Positions 55,423 through 63,997 of a DNA stretch of 64,000 nucleotides are shown piece by piece. The number at the start of each line of letters is the position of its first letter. The first letter of the stretch is position 1. This DNA comes from Betaproteobacteria bacterium (GTDB lineage: Bacteria; Bdellovibrionota_B; Oligoflexia; Silvanigrellales; Silvanigrellaceae). The notes beneath the pieces were generated by a model that had not been told where the DNA came from, ran no database searches, and saw only the letters and a list, made by a program, of their open reading frames with translations. The translations under genes and the position numbers were made by a program. The stretch is from assembly GCA_016868315.1 (NCBI GenBank), contig VGHE01000004.1, positions 208,000-271,999 on the forward strand. Reading direction: 5' to 3'.

Positions 55423-56909
55423 GTCATATAACCCTCAAGGCATCCACACTGCTTGAAGCAACCTTGAAGTCTCTTTTGCCTGCCGCTGTTTCGGCACAGT
55501 GCACGCGCAACCATTTTTTAGGTGATCGGAGCGCTCTTCAGGCGGCATTAAAGAGTCTCTTTGGTTCGAGCACAGAGAATAGTGCAAGACTTTTGCTTGT
55601 GTCTGATGGTGTGCACAAGCTTTCGGGTGATGCACAGGCGAACGTGGATGATTTTTTCAAACAGCTGTGCACTGATTCCGAACTGCCTTTTGAATTTCTC
55701 GATATTTCAAGTGTCCTCTCCTGCCGCCCTGAGGAAGTGCATGCTTCGGTTGAAGCTGTTTCTGTGCTCAAAGGTAAATTACATCAACGTACGCCAGCTC
55801 CTGTGGTTGTCCTGGGCAGTGGCTCTCTCACAGATGTTGTGAAGCACACCCTGTTCGAGCTCGGCTGGTCGGGTGTGCCGTTCGTAGTGCTTCCTACGGC
55901 GCTGACAGTCACAGCATTCACATCTCATTTTGCTGTGCTTGAGGAATCTGGAGCAAAGCGGACGAGGCTCTCACGCACAGTGGATCACTGCTTGTGGTAC
56001 GCACCTGTGTTGTCAGCTGCTCCGCAGGCCATGACGCGCGCAGGATATGGCGACCTTCTCGCGCGTTTTGTGGCTTATGGCGATTGGTATCTCGGTTGGA
56101 AGCTTGGAGTTGCAGAGCGCTACGATGAATTAGCCTTTCATTTGATGGAGCCTTTCAGCGGCCATCTGCGTCGCCATGCAGGTGCCTTGCAGCAGTGGCC
56201 TGTTTCGGCTGAGGCCATCGAAGATCTTGCTGCAATTCTTGCAATGGCGGGCATCGCCATGTCTGTGTCTGGTGAAACAACTCCTCTGAGTGGTTACGAG
56301 CACACAATCAGTCATGCGTTGGATTATCTGCACCTGACGTCTGGTCATGCGCTCTCTTGGCATGGCGAACAGGTTGCACTCGCAAGTTTGGCCAGTGCTG
56401 AATCGTACGATCAGCTTCTTTCACTTGAGAAGATTGATTTTCAAAACGTGCGTCCAGTGAGTGAAGAGCGAATTAAAAGAACAATCACTCAGCTGTTGCA
56501 GACAGCCCCTTATTTCGGCTTCGAGGAGTCTGAACTGACGCCTGAGCAGCGCAAGAGCCGATTGGAGGCACTCCAACCGGGCATTGCAAAAGCAACACTT
56601 CTTTTCACCGAAGACTATCGTAAGAAGCACGAGAAGTGGTTGCGTGCGCGAGAGAACATCACGTCATTTGAAGAGAACTGGATATCCATTCGCGAACATC
56701 TGCGCATGCTTGTGATTCCTGCTGCTGAGATGCAGTCCTTGATTGTGGCCGCTGGCCTCCCGCTCGTGCCCGAGCAGACTTCTCAGCCTACCAGTGCGTT
56801 GGAATACCGCTGGGCGCTCCGCTTTGCACCGTTTGTGCGCTCGCGTGTTTCACTTGCAGATTTTATTTTTTGGCTTGGAGAAGATCCCGCCCTTTGGGCA
56901 ACTGTTTAG
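55419..56909 (+). CDS. Glycerol-1-phosphate dehydrogenase/dehydroquinate synthase-like protein
   Basis: A 496-residue metal-dependent NAD(P)-type polyol dehydrogenase-fold protein. The order of motifs fits EgsA/AraM: VVVLGSGSLTDVVKH (nucleotide loop), LPTALTVTAFTS, RAGYGDLLARF (metal Asp), GYEHTISHALD (metal His) and SWHGEQVAL (second His). Members reduce dihydroxyacetone phosphate to sn-glycerol-1-phosphate. It is about 100 residues longer than usual. AGGAG precedes the ATG, which overlaps lgt by 4 bases. Dehydroquinate synthase-like roles cannot be excluded. Confidence 0.65.
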   Translation: MSHITLKASTLLEATLKSLLPAAVSAQCTRNHFLGDRSALQAALKSLFGSSTENSARLLLVSDGVHKLSGDAQANVDDFFKQLCTDSELPFEFLDISSVLSCRPEEVHASVEAVSVLKGKLHQRTPAPVVVLGSGSLTDVVKHTLFELGWSGVPFVVLPTALTVTAFTSHFAVLEESGAKRTRLSRTVDHCLWYAPVLSAAPQAMTRAGYGDLLARFVAYGDWYLGWKLGVAERYDELAFHLMEPFSGHLRRHAGALQQWPVSAEAIEDLAAILAMAGIAMSVSGETTPLSGYEHTISHALDYLHLTSGHALSWHGEQVALASLASAESYDQLLSLEKIDFQNVRPVSEERIKRTITQLLQTAPYFGFEESELTPEQRKSRLEALQPGIAKATLLFTEDYRKKHEKWLRARENITSFEENWISIREHLRMLVIPAAEMQSLIVAAGLPLVPEQTSQPTSALEYRWALRFAPFVRSRVSLADFIFWLGEDPALWATV

Positions 56910-56915
56910 TTGGTT

Positions 56916-57773
56916 TTATTTTGCTTCAGGTGCACCAGGAGTCGGAGCTGCATCGCCAGCTTCAGCTGGATTGACCGGAGCAGGTGTTGGTGCAGCGGGC
57001 GGAGGTGTGATGTCGCGTGTCAAAGTCAGCCACGGACTGACACGCGCGTCCTGAGCACTGCTTGTGTGACTGCGTGGGAGTGTCACCAAGGTTCTCAGTT
57101 TAAGCATTTGTCGATTGGGACCCGTCCAGACCCGCAAACAGATTTTTCGACTACCCTCGACCCAAATGAATCCGAGGTGCGGAGTTTGGAAGCCACCGCA
57201 ATATTCACGGATGAACTGGTTCCACTCGGGTCCTGATGTTGGTTTAGGCGAATAGGGAAGTTCGTCGCGGTTGGTCACGACAGTGAAAGGCACCGTGATT
57301 TGCTTCAGGGCACCCACGTTGAAGTCCTTCAGCAACGCGCCCAACCTCAAAAAGGAGGTTACTGCTGCAGGTGTATTGATATTCTGTTCCGAGCGGATGA
57401 GCTCAGTGAGTGCGGCTTCGGTTTTTGCCACCTCTTCATTTCCAGGCGGAGGTAGCAGGCTTGTGCGACCTTCGTTCTCGAGTGCATAGACCTGGATTTG
57501 CTTTTGCAGACTATCGAACTGAACAAAGTTTTCTCGACCATAACGTTCGTCGGGAAAAATGCGGCTCTTGAAATCGACTCCGCTCCAACCTCCACTCAGA
57601 ATGGCGTAGCCATCGGTGGCAAAGTTGTGAGGCATCATGTTTTGAACGAGAACGTCTTGTTCAACTGAGACAACTTGCTTGCTTTTTGTACACGCCGAGA
57701 AATTCAACGCCGCGATGCCAATGCATGCAGCAATGAACGTGGGTCGTTTCGGCTGTGAATTGAAAGTCCGCAA
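56916..57773 (-). CDS. Putative lipoprotein of unknown function
   Basis: A 285-residue exported protein. The N-terminus ends in the lipobox NFSAC, with Cys28 as probable lipidation site. The mature region is unassigned; the last ~35 residues are Pro/Ala-rich. The start codon is TTG, supported by GAGGGAG nine bases upstream. It converges on the dehydrogenase-like gene with 6 bases between stops. Confidence 0.65.
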   Translation of the reverse strand: MRTFNSQPKRPTFIAACIGIAALNFSACTKSKQVVSVEQDVLVQNMMPHNFATDGYAILSGGWSGVDFKSRIFPDERYGRENFVQFDSLQKQIQVYALENEGRTSLLPPPGNEEVAKTEAALTELIRSEQNINTPAAVTSFLRLGALLKDFNVGALKQITVPFTVVTNRDELPYSPKPTSGPEWNQFIREYCGGFQTPHLGFIWVEGSRKICLRVWTGPNRQMLKLRTLVTLPRSHTSSAQDARVSPWLTLTRDITPPPAAPTPAPVNPAEAGDAAPTPGAPEAK

Positions 57774-57839
57774 AAGCTGATTCTCCCTCTTGACTCATTT
57801 TTCCTTGATTTTAGCACCTTTGAAAGGTCAAGAGTCAGA

Positions 57840-59063
57840 TCATTGGCGGCGAGCGTCAGCTCCTTGACCGGTCGTTTTCAAGATGTACTCGATTTTAGAG
57901 AACACCTCCTCAGGTTTGATGCTGGTCAGGCAACGCATATTTTTGAAGCGACACTCACCCTGCCCGTGCCTGCTACAGGGGCTGCACGAGAGCTGGGCAT
58001 GATGAAGATTCACGTGAGAGCCCTGCGGAGCAAAGCCCAGGAGCGGATGTGTGGCGCCAAACAGGACACTGGCGGGCGTTCCCAGCAGATCGGCGGCATG
58101 GCTTGCAAATGAGTCGCCGGTGACCACATAGGTGGCTGTGCGGATGAGCGCGAGTGTTTCGGCAAGAGTGGTTTTACCAATGTTGTTGATGATGCGCCCA
58201 TGAGGTGGGAATGAAAGATACTCACCCACAGCGCGGTCTTCCGCTCCCCCGCAGAGCACCACCGACAGGTGGGTTTGTTCGAGAATCAACTTTTGCAGGG
58301 TGCGGTAATTTTCCTTTGGCCAACTCTTCAGGCGGAGACTCGCACCCACGAGAAAAACAACATGCCCCGCCGGTACCTGAGCGGGTGAGTGCGGAGCTAT
58401 CAGAGGCATCGGTGCTGGGTTGAGCGACGCAGTCTCGAGCCGCGGCAAGCCCTCGAGCAATTCTTGTTGCAGCCGATGCACGGGTTTGAGCCGCCGCTGC
58501 AGCCATTGCGGTACACTGCGCTCTGCTTGCTGCCGCCGTGTTAGAAAACTCAAAAAGACCAGCAGCAATCTCCAGAAACTAAGTTTTGCCACTTTTCGCT
58601 TCTCGATGTTCAGGCCGGCGCGCGTGAGTCGTGCCTCGAGGTCTTGAATCGCGCGTCTGCTGCGGGCTGTGTTCTGCACATCGAGAAGAGGCAAGCGCAG
58701 ATTGTTTTTATTCAGCTTTGAATCTGATTTTTGGAGTTGGTTCTTCAAGGCCGAGATGAACTCAGACTCACCGACGTCCTCCAGTCCTTCGCCTGTGCTC
58801 TTTCTCCACAGGAAAGTGGGCACTCCATCTGACACGAGCCAGGCGCCCTGCAAGAGCGGCATACAATTCAATAGAGATGCGTTGTTTTTGTGGGTGACAA
58901 GTACGGGCGAGTAGCCGCGTGTTTGCAGTTGTGCTTGCGCGCGTGCAGCAATGAGTGTGTCTCCGATCGCAGAGATACGTACGAGCAGAGCCGGAGTCTT
59001 GGAGAGAGCCTGTTGATTTTCAACGGGTGAAGAGTTTGCGGGAGATGGCTGATGAGGCGTCAT
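57840..59063 (-). CDS. Glycosyltransferase family 9 (heptosyltransferase-like)
   Basis: A 407-residue GT-B enzyme resembling LPS heptosyltransferases. N-terminal LLVRISAIGDTLIA is the family start (usually RxxxIGD). The C-terminal half has SLRLKSWPKENY, VVLCGGAEDRAV and the donor site VTGDSFASHAADLLGTPASVLFGATHP. It would add a sugar to LPS core or another glycan at the inner face of the inner membrane. The ATG overlaps the preceding membrane-protein stop by ATGA. A short palindrome ACCTTTGAAAGGT lies downstream at 57816-57828. Confidence 0.85.
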   Translation of the reverse strand: MTPHQPSPANSSPVENQQALSKTPALLVRISAIGDTLIAARAQAQLQTRGYSPVLVTHKNNASLLNCMPLLQGAWLVSDGVPTFLWRKSTGEGLEDVGESEFISALKNQLQKSDSKLNKNNLRLPLLDVQNTARSRRAIQDLEARLTRAGLNIEKRKVAKLSFWRLLLVFLSFLTRRQQAERSVPQWLQRRLKPVHRLQQELLEGLPRLETASLNPAPMPLIAPHSPAQVPAGHVVFLVGASLRLKSWPKENYRTLQKLILEQTHLSVVLCGGAEDRAVGEYLSFPPHGRIINNIGKTTLAETLALIRTATYVVTGDSFASHAADLLGTPASVLFGATHPLLGFAPQGSHVNLHHAQLSCSPCSRHGQGECRFKNMRCLTSIKPEEVFSKIEYILKTTGQGADARRQ

Positions 59064-59524
59064 TGGGGCTCAATCCATGTGGGAGTTCTTCGGCGCGCGG
59101 AACCGAGAAAAATGATTCCCCATAAACCGATGGCCAACAGATGAACAACTCCCCCCACGGCTGTCAGCGCGGCTGCCCAAGGGATCTCTCCACGTATCGG
59201 TGGATAAAAGGCCTCAAGGAGCATCCCCGCTCCAAAAACCACTGTTCCACCCAGGGCACTCACGGCACTGCAGACAAGTGTGCGTTCAGATGCTCTGCGA
59301 CGCGCAGCCATGTAGGAAAGCCCGAGTGCAATAAGAGCCAAAGCCATGCTGTTCATGTGGGCGTGGGCGCTGCGCAGCAAAGAGCGCTGCAGGCCCTCGA
59401 GCCAGAGTTTGTCCTCGTTGATGATGGCTTGGTTCAGGCGTGCTCCCAAAAGCGCCCCGAAGGTGGCCCAGGCAGACATCCAAATAAATCCAAAACCCAC
59501 GAGAGTTCGAGCAATTTTAGGCAT
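59060..59524 (-). CDS. Four-helix membrane protein
   Basis: A 154-residue hydrophobic protein with about four membrane helices and the motif SAHAHMNSMALAL at the start of the second. Histidine placement like this occurs in haem- or metal-binding membrane proteins, but the family is not recognised. The ATG at 59524 has GGAG upstream; the frame is open to 59860 but only antisense to scpA. It is divergent from scpA and coupled to the GT9 gene. Confidence 0.65.
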   Translation of the reverse strand: MPKIARTLVGFGFIWMSAWATFGALLGARLNQAIINEDKLWLEGLQRSLLRSAHAHMNSMALALIALGLSYMAARRRASERTLVCSAVSALGGTVVFGAGMLLEAFYPPIRGEIPWAAALTAVGGVVHLLAIGLWGIIFLGSARRRTPTWIEPQ

Positions 59525-59611
59525 TTTGATATGGCTCCAGACAACTTCGAGTTTGCCAGACACAGAGGCAATGCGTATCTTACCCGCAACTGTAAGGCTT
59601 GAGCAAAAAAC

Positions 59612-60436
59612 ATGTATCTGCGTCTTGAAAATTTTGATGGCCCACTCGACCTTCTGCTGCACCTCATCAAGCAGCAGGAAATCAATATTTTCAACATTCC
59701 TATTTCGCTTGTGGCTGAACAGTACGTCACCTACTTGCGCAATGTGCCCATGCTCGACTTTCATTCGGCGGGCGAGTTTCTCGCCATGGCTGCACAGCTG
59801 CTGGAAATTAAGGCGAATCTTCTCGTTCCTGCTCTGCAGAACAAGCTCGTCGATGCCCAATCTCTTGAGGACATTCCCGAGGACGACCCCCGCCGTCCGC
59901 TCGTCGAGAGCCTTCTTGAATTCGAAGCAATTCGTGAGGCGTGCGAGAAGCTCGATAAACTGAGTATTCTCGGCCGCGATGTCTTCCCCAGTGGCGAGTC
60001 GTCTCGGCGCGAAGACGAGATTGATAACCCGTTGGCGCCCATCAAAGGTGACGCCTTCTCATTGGTCATTGCTTTTGAGCGTATGCTGTTGCGCTATGCA
60101 CAAAGTCAGGAAGCCCCCAAGGTGAAGGTGCGCGCGCAGAAAGTCACCATCCAAAGCCGAATGGTTGTGATCAAGCGGCGACTCGAAGTGACAAAAAACA
60201 TTACGCTACGTGAATTGTTCGACGATTGTGAAACCCGCTACGACCTTATTGTGACCATTATGGCCACGCTCGAGTTGGCCAAGGCTCATCATGTTTTATT
60301 GCAGCAAGATGAGCTTTTCTCACCCGTGGTGATCTCAATTGGTGAGAAATTCTATGACCAGGCTCCTGAACTTGGCGACGAAGGATCCGATGCTGCTCAG
60401 AAGCCTAAACCCGCTGAGGCAGAGCTTTCTCAGTAA
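59612..60436 (+). CDS. scpA: Segregation and condensation protein A
   Basis: The kleisin subunit of the SMC-ScpAB condensin complex, which organises the chromosome for segregation. The family N-terminus is exact: NFDGPLDLLLHLIKQQEINIFNIPI, followed by FLAMAAQLLEIKANLLVP. The C-terminal winged-helix region (LRELFDDCETRYDLIVTIMATLELAK) binds the SMC head. Length 274 is normal. scpB is not next to it. The 3' end overlaps the convergent gene by 32 bases. Confidence 0.95.
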   Translation: MYLRLENFDGPLDLLLHLIKQQEINIFNIPISLVAEQYVTYLRNVPMLDFHSAGEFLAMAAQLLEIKANLLVPALQNKLVDAQSLEDIPEDDPRRPLVESLLEFEAIREACEKLDKLSILGRDVFPSGESSRREDEIDNPLAPIKGDAFSLVIAFERMLLRYAQSQEAPKVKVRAQKVTIQSRMVVIKRRLEVTKNITLRELFDDCETRYDLIVTIMATLELAKAHHVLLQQDELFSPVVISIGEKFYDQAPELGDEGSDAAQKPKPAEAELSQ

Positions 60437-61613
60437 TCTGCGCAATCCACTCTCGGTGTGCCACACTTAATGGAAAAGTTTCATCTGAATGGCGCACTTT
60501 CAGTCGCGCTTGTTTGAGATTCTCGCGGTTGATTCTCGGAAACAGCATCCAGATTTCATCGTCCATCAGCTCGGTCGCCGAGACATGGTTTTCTTGGCAA
60601 TACGAGAGAAGTTTTTCTGCACAATTGACCGCGTCTTCGAATGCTTCGCCCTGTTGATGCAGGTTTCGTCGCATGCAGTCTGCATAAATGAAGTTCTCGA
60701 CATCCAGAAGCCGAGCACGTTGTTTTGCACCACGCGCAATTTCGTTTTTACACCACTGTTCGAGTGTTTCACTGAACTGGGCGACGATGTTGTCCAAACA
60801 AAGAGCGAAGCCATGGAAATTTCTGTCAGCAACAAACTGTGTTGCTTCGTCTTCCCAGTGCATCGAAACAACCCGGTTGAATCGGCTTTTCAGCGCGCGG
60901 TTGTGTAATGTGTGGACTTTTTTATTCCTAAGCTTCTGCTTGTAGCCAACGCGGTGGAGTGAGTCAGGCTCTTCACCCGGTGCTTTTCCGAACAGACCCT
61001 CAACTCTCAAAAGAACCCGCTCGAGCTGTGCGAGTACCTGAACAAGGCGGCTCGAGAGATTCAAAAGTTCAAAGGCAGGCGTCGGACTCTTCGCTCGCAC
61101 CAGGTCGCTCCAGGTCAGGGTCGGGCGGCTGAGCAGGTCGCCACAGGTGCGCGTCAGTGCGGCAAGGCGCTCGCTCTGGAATTTCTCCAGAGCCTCTCCC
61201 GCTGTCCCCCGGAAGGGCGAAGCGGCCAAAAGAGTTTCAATTTCTTGGGTGAGTCGGGTGGCTAGCGGTGGATCATCGGTAATGACGTTGAGCTCTTTGC
61301 GTGCTCTGGAAGCGAGTAATTCCAGGAGCTTGTCTTCCAGAACAGAGCTTCGCCAGGCGAGTGCGCACAGGGCGCTGAGTTGGCGTGCCTCGGTCAGCAT
61401 CGGGCATTCCAGTTCGGTCAGGTAAACCTCGGCTTCCTGTGCGGGTGAGGCCTCGGTTTGCTCGAGAGCCAACAGCTGGGCGGCTGCGGTTTGCCCGCTT
61501 TCGAGCAGTTTGTGGGCAAAAAGCCGTCCGAGGCGAACAACGACGGTGTCCACCACCCCGGAAACCGGAAGAATTGAGGCCGCGTTTTTTGAGAGCAAAT
61601 CAAGGTTGACCAC
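60405..61613 (-). CDS. Hypothetical 402-residue protein
   Basis: A soluble, helix-rich protein with many Leu/Ala/Glu heptads and no signal peptide or membrane helix. No motif is recognised. A Trp/Tyr-containing C-terminal third (DDEIWMLFPRINRENL) may be a separate domain. The GTG at 61613 has GAGAGGA six bases upstream and is preferred to the GTG at 61628. It is convergent with scpA, overlapping 32 bases. Confidence 0.6.
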   Translation of the reverse strand: MVNLDLLSKNAASILPVSGVVDTVVVRLGRLFAHKLLESGQTAAAQLLALEQTEASPAQEAEVYLTELECPMLTEARQLSALCALAWRSSVLEDKLLELLASRARKELNVITDDPPLATRLTQEIETLLAASPFRGTAGEALEKFQSERLAALTRTCGDLLSRPTLTWSDLVRAKSPTPAFELLNLSSRLVQVLAQLERVLLRVEGLFGKAPGEEPDSLHRVGYKQKLRNKKVHTLHNRALKSRFNRVVSMHWEDEATQFVADRNFHGFALCLDNIVAQFSETLEQWCKNEIARGAKQRARLLDVENFIYADCMRRNLHQQGEAFEDAVNCAEKLLSYCQENHVSATELMDDEIWMLFPRINRENLKQARLKVRHSDETFPLSVAHREWIAQITEKALPQRV

Positions 61614-61944
61614 AGCGTGTCCTCTCACTATAAGGGGCTGCCTGCGTCCAGTATGCCCGGTTTAGCCGGATGCGCAGAGGGTGCCTTTTACGTGTGTGTC
61701 AGATGACTGGCACGCGCATTCACTGCATCGGTTCGGTTCTTCCACAACCTGACCGCTGGAGTCTGCGTCATGGTCACGTTCACAGGTGCTGTCCATGCGC
61801 TGAAGCGGAAGATGTTACGTCTTTGTATTGAACTCTGCGTTGTGAGAACGCCCTTTAGTTCTGCAAGACTTGCATCAGAAAGTTCGGTGTGCGGTTGAGT
61901 TAAATTGTAATTTTTCAAGTGAAAAATTACGTGGAGTTTTGGAA
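61614..61944 (+). promoter_or_regulatory. rplM leader region with perfect hairpin
   Basis: About 330 bases without a convincing gene separate the unknown gene from rplM. Near the 3' end, GTAATTTTTC (61907-61916) and GAAAAATTAC (61921-61930) form a perfect 10-bp hairpin with a 4-base loop. It ends 3 bases before GGAG (61933-61936), the rplM ribosome binding site. No clear sigma-70 -35/-10 pair could be fixed. Elsewhere the region shows no tRNA or other RNA gene. Confidence 0.5.
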
Positions 61945-62385
61945 ATGAAAACCTACAGCGCAAAACCATCTGAAGTGAATAAAAAGTGGTTCATCGTCGA
62001 TGCCGAAGGGCAAACATTGGGCCGTATCGCTTCGCAAATTGCTTATGTCCTGCGTGGCAAGCACAAAGCGATTTTCACACCTCACATTGATACCGGCGAC
62101 AACATCATCGTCATCAATGCCGAGAAAGTGCGTCTGGCTGGCAACAAAGAAACAACGAAAATGTACTACCGTCACACAGGCTACTTCGGAGGACTCAAGT
62201 CCTTCACCGCTGGTGACATCCGTGCGAAACATCCTGAGCGCCTCATCGAGTTGGCTGTCAAAGGAATGCTTCCACACAATGTTTTGGGTCGTGAATTGTT
62301 CAGAAACCTGAAGGTTTATTGCGGTAGCGAGCATCCTCATGCCGCGCAGAAACCCGAGCCAATGCCTGCGCGCACGAAGGCTTGA
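61945..62385 (+). CDS. rplM: 50S ribosomal protein L13
   Basis: A 146-residue uL13 protein. [46 protein letters not shown] and the [19 protein letters not shown] block are unmistakable. It binds 23S rRNA early in 50S assembly. It is followed after 38 bases by rpsI, the usual pairing. Confidence 0.98.
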   Translation: MKTYSAKPSEVNKKWFIVDAEGQTLGRIASQIAYVLRGKHKAIFTPHIDTGDNIIVINAEKVRLAGNKETTKMYYRHTGYFGGLKSFTAGDIRAKHPERLIELAVKGMLPHNVLGRELFRNLKVYCGSEHPHAAQKPEPMPARTKA

Positions 62386-62423
62386 TTCACCCTCATTCTG
62401 ACTAACAAAGGAAGGCTCACACA

Positions 62424-62816
62424 ATGGCCAGCAAATACTTCACAGGTCTCGGCAAACGCAAACACGCTATCGCCCGCGTTTACATCAAGGAAGGCAAGGG
62501 AAAGATCACTGTTAATTCCCGCACCCTTGAAGACTACTTCAAGCGCCCAACCTCCCGCATGGTGGTTGAGCAGGCTCTCAAGCTCGTTGCTCTCAACGGC
62601 AAAATTGACATCAATGTGAACGTCATCGGCGGCGGCCTCTCTGGTCAAGCCGGTGCTATTCGCCACGGCCTCACACGCGCCCTCATGGAGTTCAATCCTG
62701 AGTTGCGTCCAGCTCTCAAGGCTGCAGGCTTCGTGACCCGCGACCCTCGCATCAAAGAGCGCAAAAAATACGGTCTCAAGTCCGCGCGCGCTCGCTTCCA
62801 GTTCTCGAAGCGTTAA
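62424..62816 (+). CDS. rpsI: 30S ribosomal protein S9
   Basis: A 130-residue uS9 protein with [21 protein letters not shown] near the start and the conserved C-terminal [15 protein letters not shown], whose last Lys-Arg reaches the P-site tRNA. AAAGGAAGG precedes the ATG. Second gene of the rplM-rpsI operon. Confidence 0.98.
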   Translation: MASKYFTGLGKRKHAIARVYIKEGKGKITVNSRTLEDYFKRPTSRMVVEQALKLVALNGKIDINVNVIGGGLSGQAGAIRHGLTRALMEFNPELRPALKAAGFVTRDPRIKERKKYGLKSARARFQFSKR

Positions 62817-62904
62817 TCCGCTGCTTCTTCACGAGAGCTGCGCTTTCGGGAAGAGCAATCGAGCTGGCTTTGGGCACTCCTGGTGCCAAACGATCAAGCA
62901 AAAA

Positions 62905-62933
62905 ATGGCTGCCCCAAAGGCAGTCATTTTTTT
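62905..62933 (+). terminator. Intrinsic terminator of rplM-rpsI
   Basis: ATGGCTGCC (62905-62913) pairs with GGCAGTCAT (62919-62927) with one G-U pair and a 5-base loop, followed by seven Ts; an A-run precedes the stem. Confidence 0.88.
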
Positions 62934-62934
62934 A

Positions 62935-63022
62935 TGTGCATAACCACCCCTTCGGCTCTCTTTTGTCGCAGGAAACACAAGCGTTTTTTGGACAGCTGGC
63001 CATGTGGATAACTTGTGTATAA
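62935..63022. promoter_or_regulatory. Cluster of three DnaA-box-like 9-mers
   Basis: Three matches to TGTGNATAA (complement of the DnaA box TTATNCACA) lie in the same direction: TGTGCATAA at 62935-62943, TGTGGATAA at 63003-63011 and TGTGTATAA at 63014-63022. The last two are 11 bases apart, one helical turn. The stretch is intergenic. No dnaA or dnaN gene is in the window, so this could be a DnaA-titrating or regulatory site rather than the origin. Confidence 0.5.
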
Positions 63023-63085
63023 CTCGAGTCAGTTGCGGCGCGTTGAAGCAGCCGACTGACCCGCCTGAAGACGAAGCAAAAAAAA

Positions 63086-63115
63086 GAGCCCGGGACGTCT
63101 CCCGAGCTCTTTTTT
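63086..63115. terminator. Bidirectional hairpin terminator
   Basis: GAGCCCGGGA (63086-63095) pairs with TCCCGAGCTC (63100-63109) with one C-A mismatch and a CGTC loop. An A-run to the left and T-run to the right allow use from both strands; on the minus strand it follows the small basic gene. A second hairpin (GAGCCC 63125-63130 with GGGCTC 63135-63140) lies nearer that gene. Confidence 0.75.
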
Positions 63116-63145
63116 GCAGGCAGAGAGCCCTAGCGGGCTCCAACC

Positions 63146-63256
63146 TTACTTGCCACCGGTTCTCGCTGCGCGACGACGGCGGAGAAGACGACGCTTCTTA
63201 CGACCGACTTTACGACGACCCTTGGGATGCTTTCTCTTGTGGCGTGAACCGTGCAC
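63146..63256 (-). CDS. 36-residue highly basic protein (small ribosome-associated type)
   Basis: GTG start at 63256, TAA at 63146. The product reads as HGSRHKRKHPKG followed by RRKVGRKKRRLLRRRRAA and RTGGK. More than half of its residues are Lys, Arg or His. A near-perfect TTTAGGAGG ribosome binding site lies about 6 bases upstream, and a strong terminator follows, so this is a real gene. Composition and the RKKRRLLRRRR core recall the AURKAIP1/COX24 (bS22-like) and THX families of small ribosomal proteins. The exact family is uncertain. Confidence 0.75.
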   Translation of the reverse strand: MHGSRHKRKHPKGRRKVGRKKRRLLRRRRAARTGGK

Positions 63257-63349
63257 GGGAACCTCCTAAAACATTCTGCAGAATTAAAAAAAACAATACT
63301 CTTCCTAGGAAAACAACTGAATTTTGAGCGTCAAAAGCCCAAAATGCCA

Positions 63350-63384
63350 GCACCGGAGCTGTGGCGTGTAGCACAGTCCGGTGC
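63350..63384 (-). terminator. Possible hairpin terminator of the pilin gene
   Basis: GCACCGGA (63350-63357) pairs with TCCGGTGC (63377-63384), extended by CTGTG/CACAG with a one-base bulge: a 13-bp stem. On the minus strand it lies after the pilin stop. The following T-rich part is interrupted, so it may act weakly or as an mRNA 3' protector. Confidence 0.45.
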
Positions 63385-63421
63385 GGGGGGCAAGGATCTG
63401 GAGACAGATTTGAATATCTTG

Positions 63422-63997
63422 TTATTGTTTGTTGTCGAGGTCTGTGGGTGCACCGGGCACACCGGTGTTCGGGGCAACTGCGAGGGTCGCATCGCGCACT
63501 GCGGCGCATCCACCTGGCCCAAGTCCTCCGTCGGGAGAAGCTAACGAAAGACTGTTCGTAACGTCCGTCACCGAGCAGAGTGCTTTGTTCGTGTTAATCG
63601 CCCATTTATCAACCGCACCGCCCAAAAGAGGGCGTTTCGAGGCAGCGCCCCCCGTCCATCGCGAAACAGCTGGGACTGAGGTGACGCCGTAGCGGTACTT
63701 GTTGTCCGGGCGCGCAATGAAAGTGATCCGGTTGGCATTATCAGGACCACATCCCTGTGTCGCTGACTCAGCACACTGTCCTGCGATGTTTGGGAATTGG
63801 TCATTCGCTTCTTCGTAGGCGATCATCGCCAAGTACAGTGCGTGAAGGTTGGCTTTCGCTTCCGACTGCACACCCTTTGCGCGGAAAGATTGCACGCGTG
63901 GCCCAGCCACTGCTGCAAGAATTCCGATAATCGCGACCACGACCATGAGCTCTACGAGAGTAAAGCCCGCAACCGATGACCTGACTTTGGGATTCAA
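63422..63997 (-). CDS. Type IV pilin/pseudopilin-like protein
   Basis: The prepilin motif AGFTLVELMVVVAIIGILAAV is plain from residue 10; cleavage would follow Gly11 to leave an N-terminal Phe. The hydrophobic helix is followed by a globular domain with about four cysteines that can form disulfide loops. It may be a type IVa pilin or a type II secretion pseudopilin. The frame begins with TTG at 63997, three bases from the window edge, so the true start may lie outside. No other pilus gene is in view. Confidence 0.85.
   Translation of the reverse strand: MNPKVRSSVAGFTLVELMVVVAIIGILAAVAGPRVQSFRAKGVQSEAKANLHALYLAMIAYEEANDQFPNIAGQCAESATQGCGPDNANRITFIARPDNKYRYGVTSVPAVSRWTGGAASKRPLLGGAVDKWAINTNKALCSVTDVTNSLSLASPDGGLGPGGCAAVRDATLAVAPNTGVPGAPTDLDNKQ

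Noticed and set aside
59525..59860. Longer version of the four-helix membrane protein
   Set aside because: The added N-terminal part is antisense to scpA and not membrane-like; the ATG at 59524 has GGAG upstream.
61629..61906. tRNA or other structural RNA upstream of rplM
   Set aside because: No acceptor/T-loop pattern could be folded, and no GTTC-type T-loop was found.
62935..63145. Full chromosomal origin
   Set aside because: No dnaA, dnaN or rpmH gene and no convincing AT-rich unwinding element next to the boxes; only a DnaA-box cluster is supported.
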